From Novosphingobium piscinae (GTDB lineage: Bacteria; Pseudomonadota; Alphaproteobacteria; Sphingomonadales; Sphingomonadaceae), in assembly GCF_014230355.1 (NCBI RefSeq), contig NZ_JACLAX010000005.1, forward strand, positions 159,291 through 223,290: DNA of 64,000 nucleotides. The letters are read 5' to 3'. Shown piece after piece: positions 9,184 to 19,461 of this stretch (position 1 is the stretch's first letter; each line of letters begins with the position of its first letter). Made by a program: the position numbers and the translations under genes. Below the pieces are notes generated by a model that saw only the letters and a list, made by a program, of their open reading frames with translations, was not told where the DNA came from and made no database searches.

Positions 9184-9250
9184 GCCCCCGCACGGGCCCG
9201 GCCCGGGCCCCGGGCGCGGCCGCGCTGTCCTACACCGCCCGCTCCGGGGC

Positions 9251-10027
9251 ATGATCGGGCCTTCTGCCACCCCGCCTGCCCTGGAGACCCCGGTGATCGA
9301 CCATACCCGCCCCGCCGCCGCCGACCAGCCCGCCCCCGAGTTCGTGCCGGTCCCGCGCACCTGCAACCGCCACGATGGCTGGACCGCCGCGCGCCAGGCA
9401 GGCTTCATCGCCGCGCTGGTCCAGACCGGATCGGTCCGCGCCGCCGCCCATGCCGTCAACATGGCGCCCGAGGGCGCCTACCAGCTGCGCCGCCACCCCC
9501 GCGCCGCCTCGTTCCGCAAGGCCTGGGAGGCGGCGCTGGCCGCCGGGGTGCAGCGGCTGGAGGACATCGCGATGGAGCGCGCGCTCAACGGCACGGAGGA
9601 GCCAGTCTACTCCTATGGCAAACTGGTCGGCACGCGGATCGTCCACAATGACCGGCTGCTGATGTTCCTCCTCAGGAACCGCGCCCCCGCCCGCTTCGCC
9701 GCCAGCCAGACGCGCGTCGGCCTGGTCACCCCCAGCGAGCTCAAGCGGCTGAAGAAGCAGTGGCGCAAGGAATGGGAGGCCGAGCTGCGCGACCCGGTCA
9801 GCGCCGAAAAGGTGCGCCAGAGCATCGAGGACAAGCTCGCCCAGCTGCGCGACAGCATCATCGACCGCACCAGCCCCCGCACCGCCCTGCTCTATGCCCA
9901 ATGGCAGGCCTCCAACGCGGAGGACGCCCGCAAGGGCGCACACTGGTGGGAGGAAGACGGCGCACTGTATGATGATGGGACGGCGCCGGGGGATTATGCG
10001 GCGGTGGAGGATGGTTCGGGGGGCTGA
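9251..10027 (+). CDS. Hypothetical protein with helix-turn-helix-like N-terminal region
   Basis: This is a 258-residue protein of unrecognised function. Residues 38-75 (RQAGFIAALVQTGSVRAAA followed by HAVNMAPEGAYQLRRHPRA) read like a DNA-binding helix-turn-helix of the kind seen in terminase-small-subunit or transposase-like proteins. The C-terminal half is helical and strongly charged (KKQWRKEWEAELRDPV), ending in an acidic, glycine-rich tail. The ATG at 9251 was chosen because it starts the conserved-looking N-terminus; the frame stays open upstream into the lysE gene. It stands alone after the exporter. A short sequence motif CTGTCCTACA lies just upstream and recurs elsewhere in the window. 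Confidence 0.65.
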   Translation: MIGPSATPPALETPVIDHTRPAAADQPAPEFVPVPRTCNRHDGWTAARQAGFIAALVQTGSVRAAAHAVNMAPEGAYQLRRHPRAASFRKAWEAALAAGVQRLEDIAMERALNGTEEPVYSYGKLVGTRIVHNDRLLMFLLRNRAPARFAASQTRVGLVTPSELKRLKKQWRKEWEAELRDPVSAEKVRQSIEDKLAQLRDSIIDRTSPRTALLYAQWQASNAEDARKGAHWWEEDGALYDDGTAPGDYAAVEDGSGG

Positions 10028-10269
10028 TGGGGGAGTTGGGCGGGTAGCTCATGGGCGAGATGTGCGGCCGCTTTCGACCAGACCCAGTCACCCGGCCGCC
10101 ATGCGGCTAAGAAAGCTTATGCCGAAAGCTGACGGCTGAGCGGTCCTAACGCGGGTACTGTGAAGCGTGCTGACAACCAAACGACTTCAGCAACCGGCTG
10201 TCGTTCGTTCTTGCTTGTCGTGAGAGCACCCTTAAATGGAATTATTATTCTTATAATTGGAGGGGATTG
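10028..10269 (+). other. Intergenic region upstream of the GH43 gene, AT-rich at its 3' end
   Basis: No gene is visible here. The last 40 bases (about 10230-10258) are strikingly AT-rich for this genome. They lead into a strong Shine-Dalgarno sequence GGAGGGG at 10259-10265 that fixes the ATG at 10270. A TATAAT at 10252-10257 is too close to the ribosome site to be the promoter -10. The promoter was not identified with confidence. Confidence 0.5.
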
Positions 10270-11904
10270 ATGGAATCGCGGCGCAACGCAATCAAGCTGG
10301 GGCTAGCAGCCCCACTTGCGGCATCAGCCTCGATCGGGAGCGCCGCATCAAGCCTGCAATCACCTGAACTGGGCGCTGGTCTGATGATCAGCCCCTCGTG
10401 GCCGCGTGGGATCGAAGGACAACGAAAGGCTGATCTCGGCGACGGGCGTTATCTCAATCCGGTGCTCGCCGGCGATTATCCCGATCCGACCGTCCTGAAA
10501 GACGGCGAAGACTACTACATGACCCATTCGTCGTTCGATTCGACTCCCGGCTTGCTGATTTGGCATTCGCGCGATCTGGTGAATTGGCGGCCGATCGGTT
10601 CGGCCTTGTCCAAGCCGCTTGGCACGGTCTTCGCCGTGGACATCGCAAAGCACGGGGATCGCTACTTCATCTACATCCCCTTCATGAAGGCGCCGTGGTC
10701 ACCGCCGCTTGCCAGCTTCGCCAACATCTTTGTGATCCATGCCCCCTCGATGGCGGGACCCTGGAGCGAACCGATCGACATGAAGATCGGCGGTCTGATC
10801 GATCCAGGTCATGTGTTGGGCGAGGACGGGCATCGCTACCTGTTCTTCAATGACGGCAAGCGTGTCCGGCTGACCGCTGATGGTCTTGCCACGGCCGGAC
10901 CAATCGAGACCGCCTACGAAGCTTGGCGGTATCCTGATGATTGGATTACCGAGGCTTGGTCGCCAGAAGGCCCTAAGCTGTTCCGGCGAGGCGACTTCTT
11001 CTATCTCGTAAATGCGGTGGGGGGCACCTCAGGACCAGCGACCGGACACATGGTGGTCGTCGCGAGATCGCGCTCGATCCACGGACCGTGGCAGGCATGT
11101 CCACACAATCCCGTCGTGCGGGCGCAGTCCGATCAGGACCTCTGGTGGTCACGTGGCCATGCCACTTGTGTCGAGGGTTCGGACGGTCGGTGGTTTCTGG
11201 TCTACCACGGCTATGAGCGCGGCTATCTCTCTCTTGGCCGGCAGACCCTGCTCGAGCCGATCGAATGGACCGAGGATGGCTGGTTCCGGGCGATGGGTGG
11301 TGACCTCTCAACGCCTTTGGCAAAACCGGCAGGACCAAGCGTACCCCATGGCATGCCACATTCCGATCCCTTCCGGCAGGAGGGGCTTGGTCGACTTTGG
11401 ACGCTTTATGCCAGCAGCCCGCAGGACTCATCCCGGGTGACCGTTGCGGACGGTGTTCTCACCCTGCAGGCCAAAGGCCAGACCCCGGCTGATTGCTCGC
11501 CGCTGACGCAGCTGGTGGGCGACCGGTCCTATGAAGTGCAGGTCGAAGTAGAACTGGTTGGCGCGGTCGAAGGGGGATTGCTTCTGTATTTCGATGATCG
11601 GCTGTTCCTGGGCATGGGCATCGATGGGGCTCGGATGATCACCTATCGTGGGGGCAAACCCGCCTACTGGCAGGAACCTGCGCCTGCCCTGCGACGCCTC
11701 TTTCTGCGCATCACCAACGACCGACAGATCGTTACCTTCCACTACAGTGCCGACGGGCACACCTGGAACCGACATGCGGTGCGTACCTATGTAGAGGGCT
11801 ACAATGCCAATACGGTCGATGACTTGCTGAGCCTGCGACCCGCCATCTTCGCGGCCGGATCGGGGCAGGTGCTGTTCCGAGACTTCAAGTATCGTGCGCT
11901 TTGA
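10270..11904 (+). CDS. Glycoside hydrolase family 43 (beta-xylosidase/arabinofuranosidase-like), Tat-exported
   Basis: This is a 544-residue protein. The ATG at 10270 is supported by GGAGGGG four bases upstream; a TTG at 10267 is less likely. The N-terminus SRRNAIK followed by an Ala-rich helix is a twin-arginine signal. The catalytic five-blade propeller spans about 50-360. It shows YPDPTVLKDG (base Asp), GLIDPGHV (pKa-modulating Asp) and AWSPEGPK (acid Glu). From about 365 there is a concanavalin-like C-terminal domain as in GH43 beta-xylosidases. The product should hydrolyse plant-type xylo- or arabino-oligosaccharides in the periplasm. Base composition is visibly less GC-rich than its neighbours and no transporter or SusCD genes adjoin, suggesting transfer. 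Confidence 0.88.
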   Translation: MESRRNAIKLGLAAPLAASASIGSAASSLQSPELGAGLMISPSWPRGIEGQRKADLGDGRYLNPVLAGDYPDPTVLKDGEDYYMTHSSFDSTPGLLIWHSRDLVNWRPIGSALSKPLGTVFAVDIAKHGDRYFIYIPFMKAPWSPPLASFANIFVIHAPSMAGPWSEPIDMKIGGLIDPGHVLGEDGHRYLFFNDGKRVRLTADGLATAGPIETAYEAWRYPDDWITEAWSPEGPKLFRRGDFFYLVNAVGGTSGPATGHMVVVARSRSIHGPWQACPHNPVVRAQSDQDLWWSRGHATCVEGSDGRWFLVYHGYERGYLSLGRQTLLEPIEWTEDGWFRAMGGDLSTPLAKPAGPSVPHGMPHSDPFRQEGLGRLWTLYASSPQDSSRVTVADGVLTLQAKGQTPADCSPLTQLVGDRSYEVQVEVELVGAVEGGLLLYFDDRLFLGMGIDGARMITYRGGKPAYWQEPAPALRRLFLRITNDRQIVTFHYSADGHTWNRHAVRTYVEGYNANTVDDLLSLRPAIFAAGSGQVLFRDFKYRAL

Positions 11905-12282
11905 AGCGTCGCATGGAGAGCAGTTTGCTAGATCTCTGGCGGCGGCTTATGCCCTCGGAGTTAAATGCCGGCAGGCTTTGCCAGAACGGCGAAGACCTCG
12001 GCAGCATTTGCAAGAGCCGATAGATCGGGACGACAAGTCATTGTTGGTACAAAGGGTTCGAGCGGCGGTATTCAGGGAAATCGGCCATTCGCGTGGCGAT
12101 CGGCGAGCGGCAGAAACGCCCCATTTCCGGGAGCGCGAGGGCGATGACCCTCGCATTCACCCTCCCCGCCTTCGCCCGCCTTGCCCAGGCTGTCGGCGCC
12201 CCTGTCGAGGACTGCCCTGTCTTGCGGCCAAGGCTGCGGAGTCCCGTGCCAACCCTTGATATAGGCTCAGGACAACGGGGCG
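11905..12282. other. Intergenic stretch between convergent GH43 and lepA genes; nothing recognised
   Basis: These 378 bases contain no convincing gene in any frame. Short open frames are present on both strands but lack ribosome sites and recognisable protein sequence. The first half shares the lower GC of the preceding glycosidase gene, while the half next to lepA returns to high GC. It may be decayed flanking DNA from the same transfer event as the GH43 gene. Confidence 0.4.
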
Positions 12283-14100
<1,818 letters not shown>

Positions 14101-14179
14101 CCGCGCCCGTTAGCAGTGCCGACGGGCGCTGTCATCCGTGCGTTCGGACGGGTCGCCCGCCCCGTCGCGCCGCGCCGGC

Positions 14180-16375
14180 TCAGCCGAAGCGGCTGTTCCG
14201 CGTGGGATCGACCGTGCCGAAGCGCGGCAGGCTGACCTGGGCCATGCTGTTGAGCTGGACCACCGCGCCGCCGGTCGAACCGGTCGGCATGCCCATCGCG
14301 GCCAGGATGTGCGGGGCGACGCGGTGCCGGGTGCACAGCCCTCCGGCGCCATCGTCGACCAGCGGGGTCTCGAACTCGAGCCCCTGGTGCTGGCCCTCGG
14401 ACCGGCGCACCGTGGCGACCGCCAGCTGCCCCTCGCCAAGGTCGAGCACGAATTCGGTGCCGATCGGAACGCCCAGCAGCCCCTCGATCCCGGCGCCGCT
14501 GCGCGAGAGGTTGCGCATCATCACCTCGTAGCGGTGGTCCTCGTGGATCACCCCCACCCGGCGCAGCACGGTCCGCCGCTCGGCGCGCTGCTTGTCCGGG
14601 CCCTGCGGCTCGATCACCCAGGCCCCGCTGGCGAGGACCTCGGAGACCTCCTCGACCGGCCGCGCGGCCGAATAGATGTAGCCCTGGATCTGGTCGACCC
14701 CCAGCTCGCGCATCAGCGCCAGCTCGTCGCGCGCCTCGATACCCTCGGCAGTGGTGACCATGTCGAGCGCCTTGGCGAGGCTGACGATCGCGGTGATGAT
14801 CGCCGGGTTGCGGCTGCCCGGGACGGTGACGTCGCGGATGAAGCCCTTGTCGATCTTGATCTTGTCGAACGGCGCCTTCTTCAGATAGCCGAGCGAGGAG
14901 TAGCCGGTGCCGAAATCGTCCAGCGCCAGCCGCACCCCCAGCCGCTTGAGCGCGGCGAAATTGCCGTCGGTGGTCTCGTCGTCGTTGACGAAGATGGATT
15001 CGGTCAGCTCGATCTCGAGCCGCTCCGGGGCGATGCCCGAATGCGAGATCGCCTGGGTCACGCTGGTGATGAAATTGGGGTGGGCGAACTGCGCCGGCGA
15101 GACGTTCACCGCGACGCGGATGTTGCCCGGCCAGGTCATCGCCTCGGTGCAGGCCTGGCGCAGCGCCCATTCGCCCAGCGCGATGATCAGGTTCGATTCC
15201 TCGGCGATGGGGATGAACACCGCGGGCGACACGTCACCGAATTCGGGATGGACCCAGCGCATCAGCGCCTCGACCCCGATCACCGTGTCGTTCTTGGCCG
15301 AAACGATCGGCTGGTACTTGAGCCGGATCTGGTCGTTGGTCAGCGCGTCGCGCAGGTCTTCCTCAAGCCGCCGGCGCTTCTCGGCGCTCTCGTGGAGCTC
15401 GCTCGAGTAGAAGCGGAACTGGCCACGCCCCCCGCCCTTGGCGGCATAGAGCGCGAGATCGGCGCTGCGGATCAGCTCCTCGCTGTTGCTGCCGTCGAAC
15501 GGCGAAATCGCGATGCCCACCGAAGTCCCGATCACACAGCGGCTGCCGTTGATCGAATAGGGCTGTGAGATGATCGCGATGATCCGCTTGGCCATTTCGC
15601 CGAGGCGGCCGCGATCGTCGATGTTGGGCAGGAGGATCTGGAACTCATCGCCACCGAGGCGGCCGATCTCGGCGGTCTTGTCGCAGACCCGCTGCAGCCG
15701 CTGCGCCACCTGCTTGAGCAGCTCGTCGCCGGCCTGATGGCCGAGCGTATCGTTGACCTGCTTGAACCGGTCGAGGTCGATCATCATCACCGCGCAGCAG
15801 CGCTGGGTCGCGGCATAGGCCTGGAGGATGGTGACCAGACGCTGGCCCATGCGATGCCGGTTGAACAGCCCGGTGAGCGAATCGTACATCGCCAGCCGCG
15901 AGGCATCGCGCTGGCTGCGCAGCCGCTCGGTGGCATCGACCCCGCTGCCGCGGTAGCCCAGGAAATTGTTGTCGCCGTCGAACTGCGGTCGCCCGGTGAT
16001 CGTCCAGAGCAGCTCGCTGGTGGCGGCCGCCGGGCGCACCGGCAGGTCCGAGAAGGTCTTGTTGCCGCTCAGGATCAGCGGCAGCGTGCGCGACCCCTCG
16101 TCGTTCTCGTCGCGCTCCACGCTGAACAGCGCATGGAACGGCGAGCCGAGCAGCGCCGAGCGCTCGCAGCCGATCGCATTGGCGACATTCTCGGAGATAT
16201 AGGTGATCTTGCCGGCACGATCGGTCGACCAGAACCAGCCCTGCCCCGAAGCCTCATAATCGCGCAGCAGCAGCAGCGCCTGCTGCTCCTCGCCCATCAC
16301 GTCGAAACCCAGCGCCGCCTGCGACGGGGTCTGCCTGCGCAGCAAGTCGCCGATGCGTTTGACCACCTTGACCAA
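14180..16375 (-). CDS. PAS-GGDEF-EAL-PilZ c-di-GMP turnover protein (soluble paralogue)
   Basis: This 731-residue protein has no membrane segments. Domain order is PAS-like sensor (about 35-165, GWFWSTDRAGKITYIS), GGDEF (GGDEF at 241-245), EAL (EAL at 369-371, then NVSPAQF, ELTES, DDFGTGYSS, QGYIYS) and a C-terminal PilZ domain (about 590-700, RTVLR and NLSRSG). Cyclase, phosphodiesterase and c-di-GMP receptor signatures all look intact; the cyclase I-site position reads DKTA, so feedback inhibition is unlikely. PilZ fused behind EAL is an uncommon order and could provide allosteric control. A 53-base stretch is identical to the adjacent paralogue, indicating recent duplication or conversion. 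Confidence 0.92.
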   Translation of the reverse strand: MVKVVKRIGDLLRRQTPSQAALGFDVMGEEQQALLLLRDYEASGQGWFWSTDRAGKITYISENVANAIGCERSALLGSPFHALFSVERDENDEGSRTLPLILSGNKTFSDLPVRPAAATSELLWTITGRPQFDGDNNFLGYRGSGVDATERLRSQRDASRLAMYDSLTGLFNRHRMGQRLVTILQAYAATQRCCAVMMIDLDRFKQVNDTLGHQAGDELLKQVAQRLQRVCDKTAEIGRLGGDEFQILLPNIDDRGRLGEMAKRIIAIISQPYSINGSRCVIGTSVGIAISPFDGSNSEELIRSADLALYAAKGGGRGQFRFYSSELHESAEKRRRLEEDLRDALTNDQIRLKYQPIVSAKNDTVIGVEALMRWVHPEFGDVSPAVFIPIAEESNLIIALGEWALRQACTEAMTWPGNIRVAVNVSPAQFAHPNFITSVTQAISHSGIAPERLEIELTESIFVNDDETTDGNFAALKRLGVRLALDDFGTGYSSLGYLKKAPFDKIKIDKGFIRDVTVPGSRNPAIITAIVSLAKALDMVTTAEGIEARDELALMRELGVDQIQGYIYSAARPVEEVSEVLASGAWVIEPQGPDKQRAERRTVLRRVGVIHEDHRYEVMMRNLSRSGAGIEGLLGVPIGTEFVLDLGEGQLAVATVRRSEGQHQGLEFETPLVDDGAGGLCTRHRVAPHILAAMGMPTGSTGGAVVQLNSMAQVSLPRFGTVDPTRNSRFG

Positions 16376-16393
16376 TGCCTCACTTGCGGGATG

Positions 16394-16409
16394 CCGGACC
16401 GCGGTCCGG
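16394..16409. promoter_or_regulatory. Perfect 16-bp palindrome upstream of the GGDEF-EAL gene
   Basis: CCGGACCGCGGTCCGG is a perfect dyad located 19 bases upstream of the start codon of the minus-strand GGDEF-EAL-PilZ gene. It could be an operator or an mRNA hairpin in the leader. GC-rich palindromes also occur by chance in this genome, so the regulatory reading is tentative. Confidence 0.3.
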
Positions 16410-16468
16410 ACCGCTCCGGTCTAGCGGGATAATGGTAAACAATCGGCTAAGGGATGATGCGCGACAGG

Positions 16469-19132
16469 TCAGCCAAACCGCTGTGCGGAGCCCCGCGCGG
16501 CACCCGGCAGCGGGGTGGCGGCCGGGCGTGGCGCGGCCTCGTCGAGCTTGACCACGGTGAGGAATTCCATGCCCACGCGGTCATCCTCGCACCACCGCGC
16601 GATCGCCCGGACGGACTGGCGCTCGCCAAGGCGGACAGTGAACAGCGTGCCTTCGGGAACGTTCCACAGCCCTTCCACCAGCGCGCCGGTTTCCGACATG
16701 TTGCGCACCGTCGCCTCGTAGCTGTGGCCGTCGTGCTCGATCATCACGCGGCGCAGCACGGTCTTGCGCACCGAGCGCGTCGAGCGCGGTCCGTCGGCGG
16801 TGATCTTGACCCCAGCCGAAACCCGCTCGCGCGCCTCGGGGGCGGTCAGCGGCTTGTCGTAGATATAGCCCTGGACGTGGCTGCAGCCGAGCCCGCGGAC
16901 CAGGTCGAGTTCGTCGAGCGTCTCGACCCCCTCGGCCGTGGTCTCCATCCCGAGCGCCTCGGCGAGGCGCACGATCGAGGCGATGATCGCGGCATTCGCG
17001 CTGCCCTTGGCGGTGGCCCCGCGCACGAAGGACTGGTCGATCTTGATCTTGTTGAACGGCGCCTTCTGGAGATAGCCGAGCGAGGAGTAGCCGGTGCCGA
17101 AATCGTCCAGCGCCAGCCGCACGCCCAGCCGCTTGAGCGCGACGAACATCGCGTCGGTGCCCTCGTCGTCATTGAGGAACACGCTTTCGGTGATCTCGAG
17201 TTCGAGCTGGTCGGGCGAGACGCCAGCGGCGGCGATGGCGCTGGTGATGATCGCGGGCAGCGCCGGGTTGGCGAACTGCAGCGGCGAGACGTTGACCGCC
17301 ACGCGCACGCTCGCCGGCCAGCTCGCCAGGTCATGGCAGGCAGTGCGCAGCGCCCATTCGCCGATCTGGGCGATGATCCCGGCATCCTCGGCGATCGGCA
17401 CGAACTTGGCCGGGCTCAGCCAGCCCCGCGTCGGATGCTGCCAGCGCAGCAAGGCCTCGAACCCGGCGACCGTTTCCGAGGCGGTGTGCACGATCGGCTG
17501 GTAGAACAGCTGGAGCCCGCCGGTCGCCAGCGCGTCGCGCAGGTCCTGCTCGAGCTGGCGGCGCTCCTCGGCATCGGAATGAAGATCGGCGGCATAGAAG
17601 TGATGCCGCCCGCGGCCGCCGTCCTTGGCAGCGTAGAGCGCGAGGTCGGCATTGCGGATGATCGCCTCGGAGGTCACGCCGTCCTCGGGGGCCATGGCGA
17701 TCCCCACCGAAGCGCCGATCATCACGCGGTGGCCGTCGATGCTGTAGGGTTCGGACAAGGCGTGGATGATCCGCTCGGCCAGGGCGGCGAGCTTGTCGCG
17801 CGGGGTGTGGCCGGGGACCAGCACCTGGAACTCGTCGCCGCCGAGCCGCCCGACCCGGCCGCGCGTTTCGACCACGCGCTCGAGCCGGTGGGCCACCTGC
17901 TTGAGCAGCGCGTCACCCGCGGGATGGCCCAGCGTATCGTTGACCTGCTTGAACCGGTCGAGATCGAGCAGCAGCACCGCGCAGGCGCGGTGCTCGGCGG
18001 CGCGGGCATTGAGGATCTTCTCGAGCGATTTCGACATCTGCAGCCGGTTGGCCAGCCCGGTCAGCGAATCGTAATGGGCCAGGCGGCTGGCCTGCTCCTC
18101 CGAACGCTTGCGTTCAGTCAGGTCGCTGCCCGACCCGCGGAACCCCTGGAAGTTGTCGAAATCGTCATAGACCGGCAGGCCGTTGACCGACCACCAGCGC
18201 TCATCGTCGGGCGGAGTGGCGGCGCGCAGCCGCAGGTCCTGGAACGAGGAGCGCGCGTTGAGGTGGAACTGCAGCGTGCGCTGGCTCTCGCCGTCGTGGT
18301 TGTCGTGGGTGAACAGCTCGGTGAACGGACGTCCGAGCAGTTCGGTCCCCGGCCGCCCGACGATCTCGCCGATGGTGGGCGAGACATAGGTGATCAGGCC
18401 GCGCCGGTCGGTCTCCCAGAACCAGCCCTGGCGGGTCAGTTCATAGTCCGAGAGAATCAGCTCGGCGCGCTGCTGCGCGCGCTCAACCTGCTCCTGCTTG
18501 GCTTGGGCCTGCCGGTTGAACTCGAGCTGGCGCATCGAGATATAGACCCCCGCGCCCGCGCCGATCACCAGCGCCAGCATGGTCGCCGGCTCCAATGTCA
18601 CCACGGCATGGGCGAACCACAAAGCTAGCAGGGCGCTGACCAGGGTGGGCAGGCGGCCCGAGCAGAAGATCGCCACCAGCGTGCCGGTCATCACCAGCGC
18701 GGCCGGGCCGGTGTTCCAGCCCTGGACCGGCTGGTGCGCGATCCACCACGAGATCGACAGCCCGAACAGGAACATCGGGGTGACCACGACCAGCCCGATC
18801 GCGGTCCAGCGTCCGGGCGAACGCCAGCCGCGGGCGCGCTCCAGCCGGCTGACCACCGGGGCGGTCATGGCGATCAGCGCGGCGACAATGGCGCTGATTC
18901 CGCTGAACAAGGGCGGCAAGGTGCGCGAGGCCCAGCCGTGGATCAGCACGGCGGCCAACATGGCCGGGGCCATCGCCCACCACTCGGTGGGAATGGCATA
19001 GCGGGCGATGAAGCGCGGCGCGCGGACCCGCGCCGTGGCCGCGCGGTTGCGCGAGCCGGCCCCCAGCGGACGCCCGGGCAAAGGACGCGTCTCGGACGAC
19101 TGGGAGGGGGACTTGGACCGCTGGCGCCTCAT
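16469..19132 (-). CDS. Membrane-anchored PAS-GGDEF-EAL-PilZ c-di-GMP turnover protein
   Basis: This protein is 887 residues long from the ATG at 19132. An upstream in-frame ATG at 19309 would add 59 residues of low-complexity sequence and is less likely. Residues 45-195 hold several hydrophobic helices (a MASE-like membrane sensor). Then come PAS (about 220-340), GGDEF (431-435), EAL (559-561, with NVSPLQF, EITES, DDFGTGYSS, QGYIYD) and PilZ (about 780-875, RTVLR, NMSETG). All catalytic signatures look intact and no I-site is seen (ETRG). It is paralogous to the soluble protein encoded just downstream, sharing domain order and long identical stretches. It probably converts membrane signals into c-di-GMP changes. 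Confidence 0.91.
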   Translation of the reverse strand: MRRQRSKSPSQSSETRPLPGRPLGAGSRNRAATARVRAPRFIARYAIPTEWWAMAPAMLAAVLIHGWASRTLPPLFSGISAIVAALIAMTAPVVSRLERARGWRSPGRWTAIGLVVVTPMFLFGLSISWWIAHQPVQGWNTGPAALVMTGTLVAIFCSGRLPTLVSALLALWFAHAVVTLEPATMLALVIGAGAGVYISMRQLEFNRQAQAKQEQVERAQQRAELILSDYELTRQGWFWETDRRGLITYVSPTIGEIVGRPGTELLGRPFTELFTHDNHDGESQRTLQFHLNARSSFQDLRLRAATPPDDERWWSVNGLPVYDDFDNFQGFRGSGSDLTERKRSEEQASRLAHYDSLTGLANRLQMSKSLEKILNARAAEHRACAVLLLDLDRFKQVNDTLGHPAGDALLKQVAHRLERVVETRGRVGRLGGDEFQVLVPGHTPRDKLAALAERIIHALSEPYSIDGHRVMIGASVGIAMAPEDGVTSEAIIRNADLALYAAKDGGRGRHHFYAADLHSDAEERRQLEQDLRDALATGGLQLFYQPIVHTASETVAGFEALLRWQHPTRGWLSPAKFVPIAEDAGIIAQIGEWALRTACHDLASWPASVRVAVNVSPLQFANPALPAIITSAIAAAGVSPDQLELEITESVFLNDDEGTDAMFVALKRLGVRLALDDFGTGYSSLGYLQKAPFNKIKIDQSFVRGATAKGSANAAIIASIVRLAEALGMETTAEGVETLDELDLVRGLGCSHVQGYIYDKPLTAPEARERVSAGVKITADGPRSTRSVRKTVLRRVMIEHDGHSYEATVRNMSETGALVEGLWNVPEGTLFTVRLGERQSVRAIARWCEDDRVGMEFLTVVKLDEAAPRPAATPLPGAARGSAQRFG

Positions 19133-19461
19133 GCGCCCATCTGTGCCGGTGGCGCTTGCAAAAGGGTTAAGTGCGGGAACCGGAAACGGGATAAATTCGC
19201 TTGCGCTGAGGCCGGGTCTGCCGGTTGCCTGCCTTAACGGCGGCGATCTGGGAGACCCCTGCTTGCGCCACAGCGCCGGCATCGGCTTGGGCCCCGCCGG
19301 CTCCTGCACCGCCGAAGCCGCGCTGAGGCAGTGCCGCTATGCCGTGCGGATCGCCCTGTTCGACCGGCAGGCGGCCATGCTCAACGCCGCGCGGCCCTGA
19401 GTAGGCGGCCCCTGCCGGGGCCAGGACGGGCGTCCGGCTCTGGCAGGGGTCTCGGCTGCGA

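Noticed and set aside
10252..10257. TATAAT as the -10 box of the GH43 gene promoter
   Set aside because: It ends two bases before the Shine-Dalgarno sequence, leaving no room for a transcript leader, and no -35 is at the right distance.
12040..12075. Possible tRNA T-arm (GGGTTCGAGCGG) in the lepA downstream region
   Set aside because: No acceptor stem, D-arm or anticodon stem could be paired around it.
11894..12259. 121-codon frame downstream of the GH43 gene
   Set aside because: It starts inside the GH43 gene in another frame, has no ribosome site and no recognisable protein signature.
16454..18628. 724-codon antisense frame opposite the membrane GGDEF-EAL gene
   Set aside because: It is an antisense shadow of a domain-rich gene with clear motifs on the minus strand.
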